Assembly (NCBI GenBank): GCA_000181795.3
Contig: CM012953.1
Coordinates: 15,472,232 to 15,536,231 of the forward strand
DNA from: Trichinella spiralis
Taxonomy: Eukaryota; Nematoda; Enoplea; Trichinellida; Trichinellidae
DNA: 64,000 nt
Reading direction: 5' to 3'
Every line of letters starts with the position of its first letter. Positions within the stretch are counted from its first letter, which is position 1. Under the pieces are notes generated by a model, which saw only the letters and a program-made list of their open reading frames with translations, was not told the origin of the DNA and made no database searches. This document shows positions 9,873 through 22,177 of the stretch, piece by piece. The position numbers were made by a program, and so were the translations under genes.

Positions 9873-11870
9873 TCACCTGAGCAATGCGTTGACGACAACG
9901 TTCGCGTCGAGCTGTTTCAAATCTTTGTACGTCTGACCGGTGCCGACAAAAAGGATCGGCTTACCGGTGATGTAAGTCATAGAAACGGCGGCGCCGACTT
10001 TGTCGTCGATTGTGTCGAATTTGGTGAGCATAATTCCGTCGATGGGCGTGTCTTGTTGGTCGACGGCGGCGCAGTCGATCAGAGCTCGGCTGAATTTCTG
10101 CAACTGGTCGACCGCCTCGTTGCCGACCAACGCCTCGCCGACGAACAGCACCAAGTCGGGCTCGTTGACTCGGATCAGCTTGCCCAAGGCGCGCATCAGG
10201 GGCTCGTTGTCCTGCATCCGGCCGGCCGTGTCCACCAACACCACGTCCAAGTTGTTCGCCTCGGCGTAGCTTATGGCCGAAGCGGCGACCGCGGCCGCAT
10301 CCTTACCGTAACCCTGTTCGTACAGTTGCACCAGACCCGGGTGGAGTTCGTCCAAGTAGCGGACGTGGGTGCGGAGCTGTTCGACTGCCCCGGCGCGGAA
10401 CGTGTCGCAGGCGGCAATAAGCACCCGGAAGCCGTTCTCGTTGAGCCAAAATGCCACCTTGGCCAAGTTGGTCGACTTGCCGACGCCGTTGACACCGCAA
10501 AAGACGATACTGTAGCACCGCGCAGATTCTCTGGCTTGGAAAATGTCGCGCAACAGGCAGCTGTTCCTCTCGGGCTTGAGCAACAGCTGCACCAAGCACT
10601 GCCTGAACGCATCCCTGACCACGCCGGCGATCAAGCTGAACTGACCGACCACACTGCCCCGCAAGCTGGTGCGAACCGACTGGCACAGCTTGTCGGCCAC
10701 TTCTGCGGCCACATTTTTCCCAATCAACTGTTCCTTCATCTTTTCCAACGGTCCGAGCAACAAGTCGTCGGTCAGCGTCTTGTTGCCAACCAAACTTTGA
10801 AAAGCCGCCAAAAGACCACCACCGCCCTTTTTCTTGTTGTTGGCCGCCGTGCTGTCGAACTGCTTTTGACCACTGGTCACCGATCTTTCGTCGTCCTCTT
10901 CCTCGTCCAAGTGGTCGTCGTCACTCAGACCACCCAGTTCACCACGCATCTGGCCCACGTAACGCCTCTGCTCTTCAATCGACGCTCGGTTCAACAGTGG
11001 ATCCACTGCCGCCGCCGCCCCTGCCGTCGGATCGCCGGCATTGGTCTGACTGCTACTGAAATCCAACTCGTTCATGTCGTAGAACTGGCAATTGCCGCCA
11101 ATTTCATCCCAACGGCGATTTTCTTTGACCTTTTTGCGTTTCGAAGTCGAATCCGCCGCCAATTTGCCGCCAGAACTACTACTCGATTTCTTCTCTTTCG
11201 CTTGGGTTCGTTTCAAAAAATTCTCACGCATTTTTGCCAACTTCGACTCCACTACCACCGTCGAGCTGCTGTTCTCCACGGTCGCGTTCGCATCCAATTT
11301 TGTTGGAATACCACTCGCGGGCACTGGCACTGCCGAATTCACGTTTTTGCTGTTGCTAGCGGTGTTGTTCTGCTTCTTATTCTTCTTCTGGCTAGCATCA
11401 ACAAGCAGCGTGGCGTTTCGCTTCGCTTTGTTCGATTGTTCGAACGTGCGCATCGTTTTTGCCGGTAATTTGTTGTCTTGAATTCGACAAAATTTGCGAG
11501 TCAAGTGGTTAAATGTCGTCAACACGTCGGCAAAATAATCACTGTCGCATCGTTGTAACAGGGCGCCACGGTCCCGCAGTACCAGATCGTACTGTTGGGC
11601 AAAGATGTCGGCGAATTCGGCCAAAAATTCATCTGCATAGCCGACCGGCGAAACACTCGGATAAGCCAGCAAATAGATGAGCTCAAATTTGTTGTCCAAG
11701 CACAAGTGGAACGCGAAATCGCCGTACTCGTGCACCGCCTTGTCCATTCTTTCGTGCAGCACGACCGTTTTCAAAATTGCGTTGATGCCGGCGCTGAGCT
11801 GCTCCGACGGCGGTTCGACGTTCCACAGCACGACGCCTCCTTTGGTGAAAATGCACAAATGTTCAATCAT
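9873..11870 (-). CDS. SRPRA: Signal recognition particle receptor subunit alpha
   Basis: SRPRA is the GTPase docking protein of the endoplasmic reticulum. It binds SRP54 and, through its N-terminal SRX domain, SRPRB. One uninterrupted frame gives 665 residues (human about 638). SRX: residues 1-130, beginning with the conserved FTKGGVVLW. A charged, Ser/Asn/Lys-rich linker spans about 140-330. The N and G domains fill the C-terminal third: P-loop GVNGVGKST at 459, DTFRAG at 489, DTAGR at 547, TKFD at 616 and the GTGQTYKDL end motif. Intactness and a conserved terminus argue against a pseudogene. It has no introns in a region where most genes have several, and its codons are visibly G+C rich. 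It is divergent from MRPL14, with 424 bases between the two ATGs. Confidence 0.96.
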   Translation of the reverse strand: MIEHLCIFTKGGVVLWNVEPPSEQLSAGINAILKTVVLHERMDKAVHEYGDFAFHLCLDNKFELIYLLAYPSVSPVGYADEFLAEFADIFAQQYDLVLRDRGALLQRCDSDYFADVLTTFNHLTRKFCRIQDNKLPAKTMRTFEQSNKAKRNATLLVDASQKKNKKQNNTASNSKNVNSAVPVPASGIPTKLDANATVENSSSTVVVESKLAKMRENFLKRTQAKEKKSSSSSGGKLAADSTSKRKKVKENRRWDEIGGNCQFYDMNELDFSSSQTNAGDPTAGAAAAVDPLLNRASIEEQRRYVGQMRGELGGLSDDDHLDEEEDDERSVTSGQKQFDSTAANNKKKGGGGLLAAFQSLVGNKTLTDDLLLGPLEKMKEQLIGKNVAAEVADKLCQSVRTSLRGSVVGQFSLIAGVVRDAFRQCLVQLLLKPERNSCLLRDIFQARESARCYSIVFCGVNGVGKSTNLAKVAFWLNENGFRVLIAACDTFRAGAVEQLRTHVRYLDELHPGLVQLYEQGYGKDAAAVAASAISYAEANNLDVVLVDTAGRMQDNEPLMRALGKLIRVNEPDLVLFVGEALVGNEAVDQLQKFSRALIDCAAVDQQDTPIDGIMLTKFDTIDDKVGAAVSMTYITGKPILFVGTGQTYKDLKQLDANVVVNALLR

Positions 11871-12294
11871 TTGTCAAACCGATCCGACAGACGACAAAGA
11901 GGAAAAAAACAAAAAATGCTCTACAGTACGATTACGTCGATGTTCTAAAAATCAAGAATTAACAACTGGTTACTGTAGTATTGTACGATGTTCAGTCGAT
12001 GAGATAAAGAGGGAAAAAGTTTTGGTCGATAATTCAAAAAAACAATTTATTCATATATTTTTTTTCAAAATTATGTTTGACATTGAAAACTTGATTTTTA
12101 TTTTGTTGTTTTTGTACTGTACATTTTTTCAAACTGAACGAGCAGTTGTTCATTTGTAGGCGGATTCTTGAATAGACTGATTTTATAAATGCCACGGTTG
12201 AACAGTAAGTTGACAGTGATCAGTTTCAGTTTCTTTTGTTTTCAAGGAATTTGTAAAAGTTGAATCGTTTGCAGATTAATAAAGCTGTTTGAAG

Positions 12295-12993
12295 ATGATG
12301 ATGACGTTATTTCAACGACTGTTCCTCCCCAAGAGACAGTTCAGGTGAGAAATTTGTTTCAATCGGAATATAATTCAACTTTTCTGAATACATTTTGTTC
12401 GATTTTGTCTTTTTTCATTGAACAAACGTGATTTCAAATTTGTAATTTCCATTTCTGGAAGAGTTGCATAATTTACCGTTTGACAATGAAAATAGTAATT
12501 GAGCGAATGTTGTACGAGAACATTTTTCGTTTGAAAACCACCATACATTCATTTGGTTCGGATGAAGTTTCCAATGTAGGAGGTGGATTTTTTCAGCACA
12601 ACCTCACTGCTAAATTGGATCCATCTGAAAACAAGATTTCGCGTGGTCGACAACAGCGACTTGGGCAAGCAGGCGATGCTCGGCGGCAAGCCACCCTATT
12701 GCATTAGAGTATACCGGCAGGGTCGGTTGGGCAAGAAGGCCAATCGCGGTCAGCTTGGTGACAAAATTTTGGTCGCCATCAAAGGAGAACTCCGCCGCGC
12801 TTACATAGTCGGTTGGAAGGCCCACCATTCGCAAATTAGACACGGCGTTCCTCGTTCCGACTCGAACAATATCGTTTTGTTGGATGCGAATGAAAATCCA
12901 TTGGGCAACAAAGTTCTGGTTCCTGTACCAGCGTGGCTTCAATCAAAGCCTGATTTAGCGAAAATTGTCCAGTCTGCATCGAAAGTTGTCTGA
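12295..12993 (+). CDS. MRPL14: Mitochondrial ribosomal protein L14 (uL14m)
   Basis: This is a component of the mitochondrial large ribosomal subunit at the subunit interface. Two exons, 12295-12344 and 12597-12993, give 148 residues (human about 145). Three ATGs in a row open the frame. The leader is basic and hydroxylated (LFQRLFLPKRQFSTTS), a normal mitochondrial presequence that spans the splice. The uL14 core follows: RVVDNSDLG, ILVAIKGELRRAYIVG and SDSNNIVLLDANENPLGNKV. The phase-2 junction makes Ser. An upstream GTAAGT donor at about 12207 and the TTTGCAG at 12274 could define a 5' UTR intron. AATAAA is at 13028-13033. A bidirectional promoter shared with SRPRA is likely. Confidence 0.93.
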
Positions 12994-13027
12994 AAATTAC
13001 TCATTTTTTGATTCTCAAGTTACTTTG

Positions 13028-13033
13028 AATAAA
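13028..13033 (+). terminator. Poly(A) signal of MRPL14
   Basis: AATAAA lies 35 bases past the stop and is the first hexamer downstream. Confidence 0.6.
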
Positions 13034-15829
13034 ACAAAAATTGTAATGCTTTGGTGTGTCTATATTATTTCGATAGCGGTGAGTTTTGTAGTGAACAAGT
13101 TGATCAGAAACTTTTCAACAATGGAAATATTACATTTCAAATTGTTTCACCAATTTAGAATTGCAACAACTTTTGTAGGGAAAATTACCTTCATTCACTA
13201 ATTTATCAAATACTACTGTAGCAACAATTAAAATGTACAAATTTATCAGTTAGTATATTTTTCAATGAAGTATTTTTGGTTGAAATAGAAAAGTTGAAAA
13301 AATAGGAATATTTTTAGAAATTTTTTTTTATTTTACAGTGAGTGATTTTTATTCTTTTATTATTTTTTTGGGAAATATACTGTATTTTTCAATTATTTTA
13401 CGGGTTTTTTGTTTTATTGATTTTAATCTAGATTTTAAGTATCAGTATAATGTTGAAAATATTAAGCTTATAGAATAGAGGAGATTTGTTTTTACAGCTG
13501 CTCTGATTTTGCAAATTGTCTACTTATCCGAAAACCAAACGCAGTATAATAACATTTGCCTTTTTTTGAATCTATATTAACAGTTGGCCTGTCATATGAA
13601 GCATCACAGCTTGGTTGGGTTTTTCATAAAATTGTGCTATAGCAGTTGTGTTGGAAATATCCGTGCAGCTGCCGTTGATTTTGCTTTCTTTTTTTCCCCC
13701 ACTCATCCCACTGAGAAATAGCATGGGTTATTTATTGCAAGTTTGAAACCCTACCCGTAAGGTCGTTTGGCTGTTTTTTTCGCAAACCAATATTTATTAT
13801 CCATTTTTTCAGCAATTAAATTTTAATAATTATTTTCAGAAGAAAACTATTTACAGACATCCTTCACGTTTTATTGAAAATTTCAATTTTTTTTAAATTT
13901 GGTATGTTTTTTTTGCTTTTTTTGGATTTTGATAATAATTCAAAATGTAGAATAGGAACTTTTACATGTTGTTGACATGTTTGCACAAAGTTCATTGTAT
14001 TCTTCTAGGAATGTGTAACAGCTTTAATAAGTAAATTTTGTGATTCAAGTTTTCGTGGCAAGTTTGACTGGATGAAATTGTCCCAAAATTGGAAAATACT
14101 TTTCAAATAGCATTTTATTCTTAACTTCTTTCAAGAGGATGCAATTTTTATTTGGTAGAATTTATAATAATTATATTGCCATTCAACTTTGGCACATTAA
14201 TTTTTTGATTTTCAAATAAAACTTGCCACTTGAAAATGTCGATAATTAAATTAAATCTGAACAATTTGTTGTTACGTTTCATTTGGACAATTTTACTTTG
14301 TAATTGTTTAATTTTTGAATATTTTCAAAGAAAGTAAATATAGTTTCAAGAAAAAACAAGTATAACTAACGTTGAATGAGAAATTTTCAGCAAAATTTAA
14401 ATTTCACACAAAATATGCTTATTCAAATTAACATTTGGTCGACGTGGGCTTTTGTTGTTTGTTCTCCAATGTTGCGTGAAAATTGTTCAGAACTGGTTCT
14501 CGAGTATGCTTCTGTGAATCACTCCTACTCACTCACTGACTCATTCACACGTTCAGTCGGCTGGTTGCTAGCTGATTTTTTTAATTTTAAACTGCGTTGC
14601 TTTGAAGCATGTCTGATTGTTTTAAACAATTATTATTATTCAAATTGTTTCACTCATTTATGAATAGCATCACAATGTTGAACACTTTGAAATTTCATAT
14701 CTGGTAAGAAAGATCACGTTTGCATTTCACGTACTTTGTCATTACTGTAAATAATTTTTTTTATTTTTGAATTTTTGATATCTGTTACGCGCATGTATCA
14801 AACAAAGCAAAAATATTATGCCAAATTTGCTACACGTAAAGAGAGAGCAATGACTAAGCATCGTTTGTGCAACTTGTTACATTCCCACTGCATGGTAATC
14901 TACGATTGTTTTGCATATTTCAATTTTATCACGTTCTGTATAAAATTTATTTTGTTGTCATTTTTGTTGCATTGTTGGTTTGGAATTTTTTACTAAAAAG
15001 TTACATTTGCATGAAATGGCAAATTCATTTGGAAAAGGTTATCAATTACAAGTTTTATCTGGAACATTTTTTTTCATTAATAGCAGTTACTTTTTTGTCA
15101 TTTTTATTTCACTTTATTTTGAAAATGTAAACGTATATAGAAAAAAGTTTCTCTTAAATTTTGTTTCTTTTTTCTGCAAAAATTCTTTTCTCACCATTAT
15201 TTTAACACAACTTCATTTTCAAAAGCTTTTCGAATACATCTGCATCGATACGAGTATGGTTGCAATGTAGTCCCTGATGGCAGATTTATGATAATTATAC
15301 AAATTTTCATGCATCCTTATTTTTATTGAATGTGTTTGATCGAAACTTTTTTTCTTTGCAACTTTTCAATCTGTTTCTTCAGCAGATCAACTAATAAGAT
15401 AATTCTCCTCATATGTTTGTATTTTTTCAAAATTAATCATCAAAAAATAGTTTTTTTGTAAACTGTTTAAGTAATAACTTCGATAAAAATGTTGTCATTT
15501 GCGTTATTTATTGAAAATTCAGAGAAAAATGTTATCAATTTGGTAAAAGCAGAAGAAATCAAATGTGTATGCGTGAATTTGCATGTTGTTTGGGAAACTT
15601 TCTTGTTTTGAGAAACTTATTAAACATTGATTTGATTGATCGTTTATTTATTTCTTTTTTTTAAGGTAATTCAACTTCAGTTTTTACGTCCGCAGTCGAT
15701 CGCTCCTGCCTTTTGATACTGTAATATTTGTACTGACGCTCAGGCTTATTGTGCGTTGCAGCGGCAGGTTCACTGACCTGTTCTGACGAAAACTGTTCAA
15801 ATTCATTACAATGGATTTTTGAATTCAAA
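13034..15829. other. Gene-free T-rich stretch
   Basis: The plus strand is strongly T-rich with long T runs. Open frames here (for example 14376-14663 and 14980-15270) are Phe/Leu/Ile-rich low-complexity translations without flanking splice structure. I see no exon, RNA gene or repeat family. It holds the upstream region of the CD36-family gene. Confidence 0.5.
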
Positions 15830-18800
15830 ATGGACCTACACCAAAAATATTTGCTCGCCGTAGCCTGCTTGGGAACAATATTTCTTATTGTTGGCATCAG
15901 TGTGGTCATTGTCACACCAAGCTATGTTCACAATGCAGTTTTGGATGTAAGATGTTAAAAATGAAAAACAGGATATTCAAATTGCTTTTCATTGTTTTTC
16001 TCTTACACACGTACACGTACAGGCAGTGCTGTTGGAAAACGGAAGCGATACGGCAAAGCTTTGGGAAAATCCGCCTTATGATATGAGCCTGCAATTTTGG
16101 TTTTTCAACCTCACCAATGCTGACGAAGTGGCCTTGGCTTATGCAAAGCCGATGCTTTCCGAGGTCGGCCCGTACGGCTTTGAGTTAGTATTCTTAAAAG
16201 ATCTATATTTTTATATATGCCTGAAGAATTTCAATTTATTTTAATTTCAGTGAACATCAGAAAAAAATGGCTGTTGAATATCATGATAATGGTACGATCA
16301 GTTATAAGAATTTCAAATGGTTCACTTTTAATTCAACAAAATCGTGCTCATCTTGCAATCCGAATGATTTGATCACCGTACCAAATGTTCCATTTTGGGT
16401 AAGTTTGTCTTTCTTTGATTAGCATTTTATTTTTTTGCTCATAGTGGACTTGTTGCACATTATTGTATTTTATATGTACAGATTTGATGGAATAATTTTC
16501 TTACTATTCATATTTTTAATGTCTAATAACAGAAAGCCTTAGGATAGATGTTCGTTTTGTATAAATTTTACAAATTGACCCTGAAGCGTGTGATTCACAG
16601 TTACTTCTTTTTCTGATGACCTCTAAGGAAGTAAAAATGTCAACTTTTTTCAAAGAATGCGTTTAATTATGCTATGCGATTGTAATTTATTTTTATTTCA
16701 ATTATGAAAATTCATTCGTCTTTTCTTATAACATACCAAGTGTCATTATTGAATGCAATTCCCTACATGGAATGGCTAATTTTAAAATTGAAAAACTGAA
16801 AACCAGACATTATTTGTACTCATTTTATACAAACAATATTTAAAAAAAATATATCCATTAAAAATGTATATATTGCGTTAAATTTCACTTTTTTCTGTGT
16901 ATATGTTTTTTTCATTATCGTACAAATTATTTTACTTTTTTCTGAAAGGTTTTATCATGATATGATGATAAGTCGAATTGTCATTTAGGTAAAGTGTACT
17001 TTTTTTTGTTAGGTTTATCAAAGTGTATTGTAATTATTGCGACATATTAGACAATGGAACATGTTTTGTTTAATAATTTTTTCAAATTAACATTTAATCA
17101 AATTACCCTTTCATGTAGTATATAGTATTTGACTTGTATATTTTTTATTAAACTTTTTGATTCAATTTGTATATAATCAGTTTCTTCAAAATCGTAACCT
17201 GCATTTTATTTTACCATTACAATGAAGTTTGGATTGGTTTTGTGGCCATGAAGCGAACAGTGGCATTGAACTGATTTTTCAATTATTTCAAATTTCCTAT
17301 CTCAAAATAGCGGTTTCAAATTGAAAATCTGGAAGCTTGTTTTTTTTTGTTAAAAAAATACATTTTCGATATCAGATAGCAGAGTTGCATGAATTGCAGA
17401 ATTCGAATTGTTATATAATAGATTAATAGGTCATATTGATGATAATAGAAATTATTATTATTTTTATTTTTAGACTCTGCTTCACAAATTACGTCAGAGT
17501 GGAACTCCAGTTGGAGTGAAAAAGTTCATTTCTTTCGGCTTGATTGGCTTAGGCGAAGGGGCATTTATAACACGTTCAGTGGATGCTTTGCTTTTTACCG
17601 GCTATTTGGATATACTGTTCTCAATGGCCAAGGCGATGCACTGGCTTGCACCGGATTTCGACTTTCCCGACCGCATGGGTTTCATGTATGGAAAAAATTA
17701 CAGCTACGACGGTCCATATTTGATCAATTCAGGTGTGATGAATTTGACTCAAAAAGGAACAATGGAACTGTTCCAAGGGTCCACTTTTGTAAACTATTGG
17801 AATAGTGAATGGGCGAACATGATCAATGGTTCCGGTAATCCATGCAAGCATGCATTCCATTTGTATTTGTATATTTTTATGATTCTGTTCCAGATGGTTC
17901 AGTATATCCTCCATTTATGGATCGATCGCAGATTTTAAAATTGTTTTCACCTGATCTTTGCCGGTAATAGAAATAAATGTAAATAAAGAATGTTGCTTTA
18001 TTTATTGATTTTAATTTTAAATTTTAGTTCATTGTATGTTCGATACGATTCAGATGGTATGGTGGATAAATTAGCCACATTACAATTTGCTATACCTGAA
18101 GATGCGCTTGATGATACAACATCTGAAAATGCGGGCTTCTGCTGGCCCACTGATATTTATTATCCAAAAATACAAATTCCTGACAGTAAAAGTGGTCTGG
18201 CGTGTTTGCCTCCTGGTCTGCTCAACATATCCAAGTGCCAGAAGGGTAAGTTGTGAAAATGATTATTTTATTGCTGAAAATTACTATTGCTTCTTCAGAT
18301 GCACCGATAGTTTTGTCCTTTCCGCATTTTTTGTTCACTCCAGAAGAAGTTCAACAATCCGTTTACGGAATGCATCCAGATCCTGCACAACACAAAACTA
18401 TACTTGAATTTGAGCCGGTATTTAATTATTATCGTTTTTTTTCAATCAAATTCCCATATTGTTGTTGATATCGATTCAATTGTTGAAATATCACAATTTC
18501 ACAATTGTTTCAGTATAGTATAATGGAATATTGCAAAAGATATTAATTGAGAATTTAGATAACTGGTATTGGAATATCATTTCGTCGTAAATTGCAGATC
18601 AATGTAGCCGCTGTGCGTGATAACGATTTCACGTAAATTATTAATATAAAATGAAAAGCAAACGAAATTTCTATTTGTGCTTTCAATAATTTAGATCGTT
18701 GAAAAAATTCAAATCTGCAATAATTCCCGTTTTTTGGCTCAACGAAAGTGCGTATTTGAATGCTGAAACTCGTGAAGCGTTGTGGCATCGATTATTTTTA

Positions 18801-19005
18801 CCGCAGAAGCTTGCTTACGGCTCTGCTTACGCTTTAATTTCACTTGGCACGCTCATCATTGTTCTTACTGTTTCACTTTTTGCCGTCAACACGTATATGT
18901 ATGTTATTTAATTTTCTTTTTTTTTCCAGCTGAATATTATTATATTACTTTTATCGTTGTTGTTATAGGAGAAGAGAATTGAGAATGGAATCTGATTCTG
19001 TGTGA
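15830..19005 (+). CDS. Class B scavenger receptor of the CD36/LIMP-2 family
   Basis: These are two-pass membrane glycoproteins that bind lipoproteins and lipids or carry lysosomal enzymes. Ten exons: 15830-15946, 16023-16183, 16251-16398, 17474-17834, 17894-17963, 18028-18245, 18299-18417, 18559-18632, 18695-18898 and 18969-19005. They keep frame and give 502 residues (LIMP-2 478, SR-BI about 509). A short N-tail and a membrane helix lie at about 8-32, the big lumenal domain follows, and the second helix is near 460-490 with a short RRELRMESDSV tail. Family marks are GPYGF, MINGSDGS, ENAGFCWP, LSFPHF, GMHPDP, QINV and PVFWLNES. Several N-glycosylation sequons are visible (NLTN, NGTI, NYSY, NLTQ, NISK, NESA). 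If the last intron is retained, the tail becomes YVI instead. Whether it acts at the plasma membrane or lysosome cannot be told. Confidence 0.93.
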
Positions 19006-20298
19006 AAATTTTTGGTGAAATATGTGAAACGCAGTTCCTGCCGGTTAGTGTAAATCGACGAGCTACATACAATCGCGCGTGAAAGCTATATATAATATTT
19101 CCTCTTTCGGGTCAATTTTTTGGGATACTATTATTATTTTTATTACTATTATTTTTACATTTCAATTAATATTCGTTTTTCGTTCATTTTACATCTGTTG
19201 AAACTGTATGCGCATGAAAAGTTACAGTTGATGTATTGCCCAGAAATTGATCTCTTTTTTTTATAGAGAGGCTTTTAATTTTCCACTTGAATCCAGAATT
19301 CTTGAGTATTTTTTATCTCTGTATTTTATTGTCATCCATGCTGTTATTATCTTTTTTTTGTATTTTCATTTTTATATTTTCCCCTTATTGATGTGAACAA
19401 ACGGGTAGCATTATTTGAATCTTTTCATTTTGCGCCTCTGTGCATCATCTATACTTCTTTATGTTTTACTCTTTTTGAGCAGAGTGGAACGGATTTCAAG
19501 AAGCAGTTTATTCATCTTTTTAAAGTTAGAAAGTTAATTATTTTGAATGTGAGAATTTTTGTCAAAGAAAACTTTTTAATCGTCAAAAATTATCCTCTGT
19601 GCAAATATATCGATATTATATATGTATTAATTGATTGATGGCCTACAGGCATTCATATAGTACAGTGCAGTGCACTGTCAAAGAATTCTTCTCGATCAGG
19701 AGAATTTTATTTTTATAAAAAGATTTTTCCCAAGTAAAAAAGCATTACAAGCAAAACAGACGAAGGGTATGTTTTTTTTTCAAAAAGTGATAAAATTTTA
19801 AAAATATCAGTTGATTTGATTTGAAAAACTGTCTTCTGAAAAGAGAATTATTTTGCATGAAATAAATTTATATTATTTTTAAATTCACATTATCATCAAT
19901 TTATCTGATTTAATAGTTTTATTTTTTTCGGAAACTTTTTGAGTTTTCTCATTTCCAGAAATGAACAAGTAAGTTTCTTATTTTATTTTTACTTTTTACT
20001 GTATTTGTCTTCTTGCAGAGCTCGAAAAATTAAAATTTATTTAATTTAACGGCAAATGATAATACTCATTGAATTTAAAAGTTTTACATTAAAAAAATAA
20101 CATTACCATCATGAATGTCAAGAATTTTTTATTGTATAAAAATATTTAGTACAATTTTGTGGAATTCTTGTAGATATTTTTCAAATGTTTTATCTAATGA
20201 CCACATTATTATTATTGTTATTATTATTATGAAAATAATTTAAGTGAAATGTCTAATTTTTGAACTTCAGAGTCTGGCACAGACAAATGATTGATCGA
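19006..20298. other. 3' flank of the CD36-family gene; A+T rich
   Basis: No exon is seen. An 81-codon open frame at 19393-19638 has no supporting splice or family signal. A perfect short palindrome around 19662-19678 (ACAGTGCAGTGCACTGT) is the only structured motif noticed. Confidence 0.4.
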
Positions 20299-20692
20299 TC
20301 ATGCACAGACGATGAAATTGTTGTATTTGGCATGGCTGAGGTCGCCTTGGCAAACTTTTTCCTCTACTGAGCAGATAATTCCCTAAATATGAGAATATTT
20401 TTTTAAAAAAATGAATAATTTTCCAAGCGTGCAATATTTTTCTTACCTCACATTCTTTTATTTCTACAGTAAAAGTTACATCATAGACGGCATGTCTTCC
20501 CTTTATTCGAACCTTGGCATCATCCAAGCTGACCAGAAGTGCATTAACAGCTCCACTATTCATGGTCTTTACATATTGTTGCACTAGCATTTCCACGTCA
20601 TCATCTTCATGTATATTAAATACTGATTGATCTGCATACAGTGCAGAAGAGCAAAGTGAAACGGCAACGAAAATTTTTAAAATGCAATTCAT
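20299..20692 (-). CDS. Small secreted cystatin-like protein
   Basis: Two exons on the minus strand, 20447-20692 and 20299-20382, join in phase 0 and give 109 residues. The first 19-22 residues are a signal peptide (Lys then a hydrophobic core, ending near ALYADQ). The rest reads as one cystatin-type fold: an amphipathic helix (DVEMLVQQYVKTMN), a strand-loop-strand unit (AKVRIKG, then YDVTFTVEIKEC) and a C-terminal half with four cysteines at 81, 86, 93 and 108, enough for two disulfides. The QxVxG papain-binding loop is replaced by KVRIKG, so cysteine-protease inhibition is doubtful. Trichinella is known to secrete multi-cystatin-domain proteins. This is a single-domain relative by inference. 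The start at 20692 is preferred because it opens directly into the signal peptide. Confidence 0.65.
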
Positions 20693-22177
20693 GAAGAATG
20701 GATTGACGATGAATAATTTTTGTTTTCGATGAATAAAATCAATCAACTTATATACATGTACACATAATTGGACTGTACGTGCACGTCAAATATTAAGCGA
20801 CTGATTTAATATTTTTGTACTTACTCCAGTGCAGCTGGTTTAAAATTTTGGAACTATATTCTTTTACATAATGGGCTGAAAATAAATTTACAAAACTTTG
20901 ATTTTTATCTTTACGTAAATTTATTCTGCTAAAATTAGCAACTATTAACTACAACCTGCTCGTTTGATACCAATTAGCAAAATGAAAAATTTCCATTTTA
21001 TATACGTAGCGTTAAATCTGCTAATTTCTTTTACATTCCATTTGCTAGCTGTTGTGGCAAATATTCAAAAAGAATTCGTTATTGCATTATTCACATAAGC
21101 ACGCACATATAGACTTACATTTATATGCAAGTGCATCTAATTTTAAATTAAAAATGCTTACTTTTAAAGAAAAATTATCCAAATTTCCATTCGAATTTTA
21201 CATACTTCAAAAAGCAATTTCAAAATATACATGAAGATTGTACATGAATATTGTATAAAATTGACCCTACTCGTAGGTAAAATTATTTTTGAAATTACAT
21301 TTAATAAGACAAACGCTTTTAGCAAATTATAATTATTTTATTTTACTGCTAAATTTGATTCAAGATAACAAAAAAAAACAATCTGTTTGCTATACAAATT
21401 ACTGAATATTTTTTAATGTAATTTATATTGAAACAATTATTTTAAAAAGTATCATTTTATTTAAAAAAATTAATCTTATTTATGTAGTACAAATAATATT
21501 GATTGCTATATTTTATATTTTGTTTTATTAAAAAAAGTTTTGAAAAAAATTCAACTATAACAGCAATGTAAATTTTTCATGTTTAAGAAACGTTTCATCT
21601 TAATTTCTATTTAATTTTTAATTTAAATCAAAAACTTTCAAAAAAATTTTGACACAAGTGACGAATAAAAATCACAAATGATCACCACGAATGTGAAAAC
21701 AAATCGGCTTTAATTTCAGCAGTGGATTTTTCAAAATTCATGAGCATTTTTATTTTCGAGAAATTTCCAATTTGTGAAAATAAGCATTAAGAAAAAACAG
21801 ATATTTAAGCTAAAAATATGGAACGATATTCAACATTTGAAAACTATGCACATATCAAAAAAATACATTTTCTACTTCAACAAAAAAAATTAAAAAATGA
21901 AAATATGCAAACAAAAAAATTAATATATGAGAATGTGTAAATACAAAAATAATAATAATATGCTTTTGATAATGTTTTTGTAAATAGAAATTATCTGCAC
22001 TTTAATTGCATTATTTTCTTTTATTCATTTGCGCAACTTACAGTAATTTTCAGTTTAAACCTAATTGCAATTAATAATCAAATGAAGTCTTGACACGTGC
22101 CTCAAAAGAGCCTTGTTCGTTTACACTTTTGTTGACAAATTGATTGCACTGACAAAAACGTCTGTTTCTCATCAATT
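20693..22177. other. Intergenic, very A+T rich
   Basis: Homopolymer A and T runs dominate and no exon is seen. The stretch separates the divergent cystatin-like and PIAS genes and must contain both promoters. Confidence 0.45.

Noticed and set aside
9861-11468. 535-codon open frame on the plus strand
   Set aside because: It is the antisense of SRPRA; G+C-rich codons leave few stops on the other strand, and the translation has no domain.
12196-12344. Alternative protein starting MPRLN at 12189
   Set aside because: Joining the donor at about 12207 to the acceptor at 12274 gives an immediate stop, so at most it is a 5' UTR exon.
12610-12942. 110-codon minus-strand frame
   Set aside because: It is the antisense of MRPL14 exon 2.
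14376-15270. Overlapping plus-strand frames of 73-96 codons
   Set aside because: Phe/Leu/Ile-rich translations of T-rich DNA with no splice structure or family.
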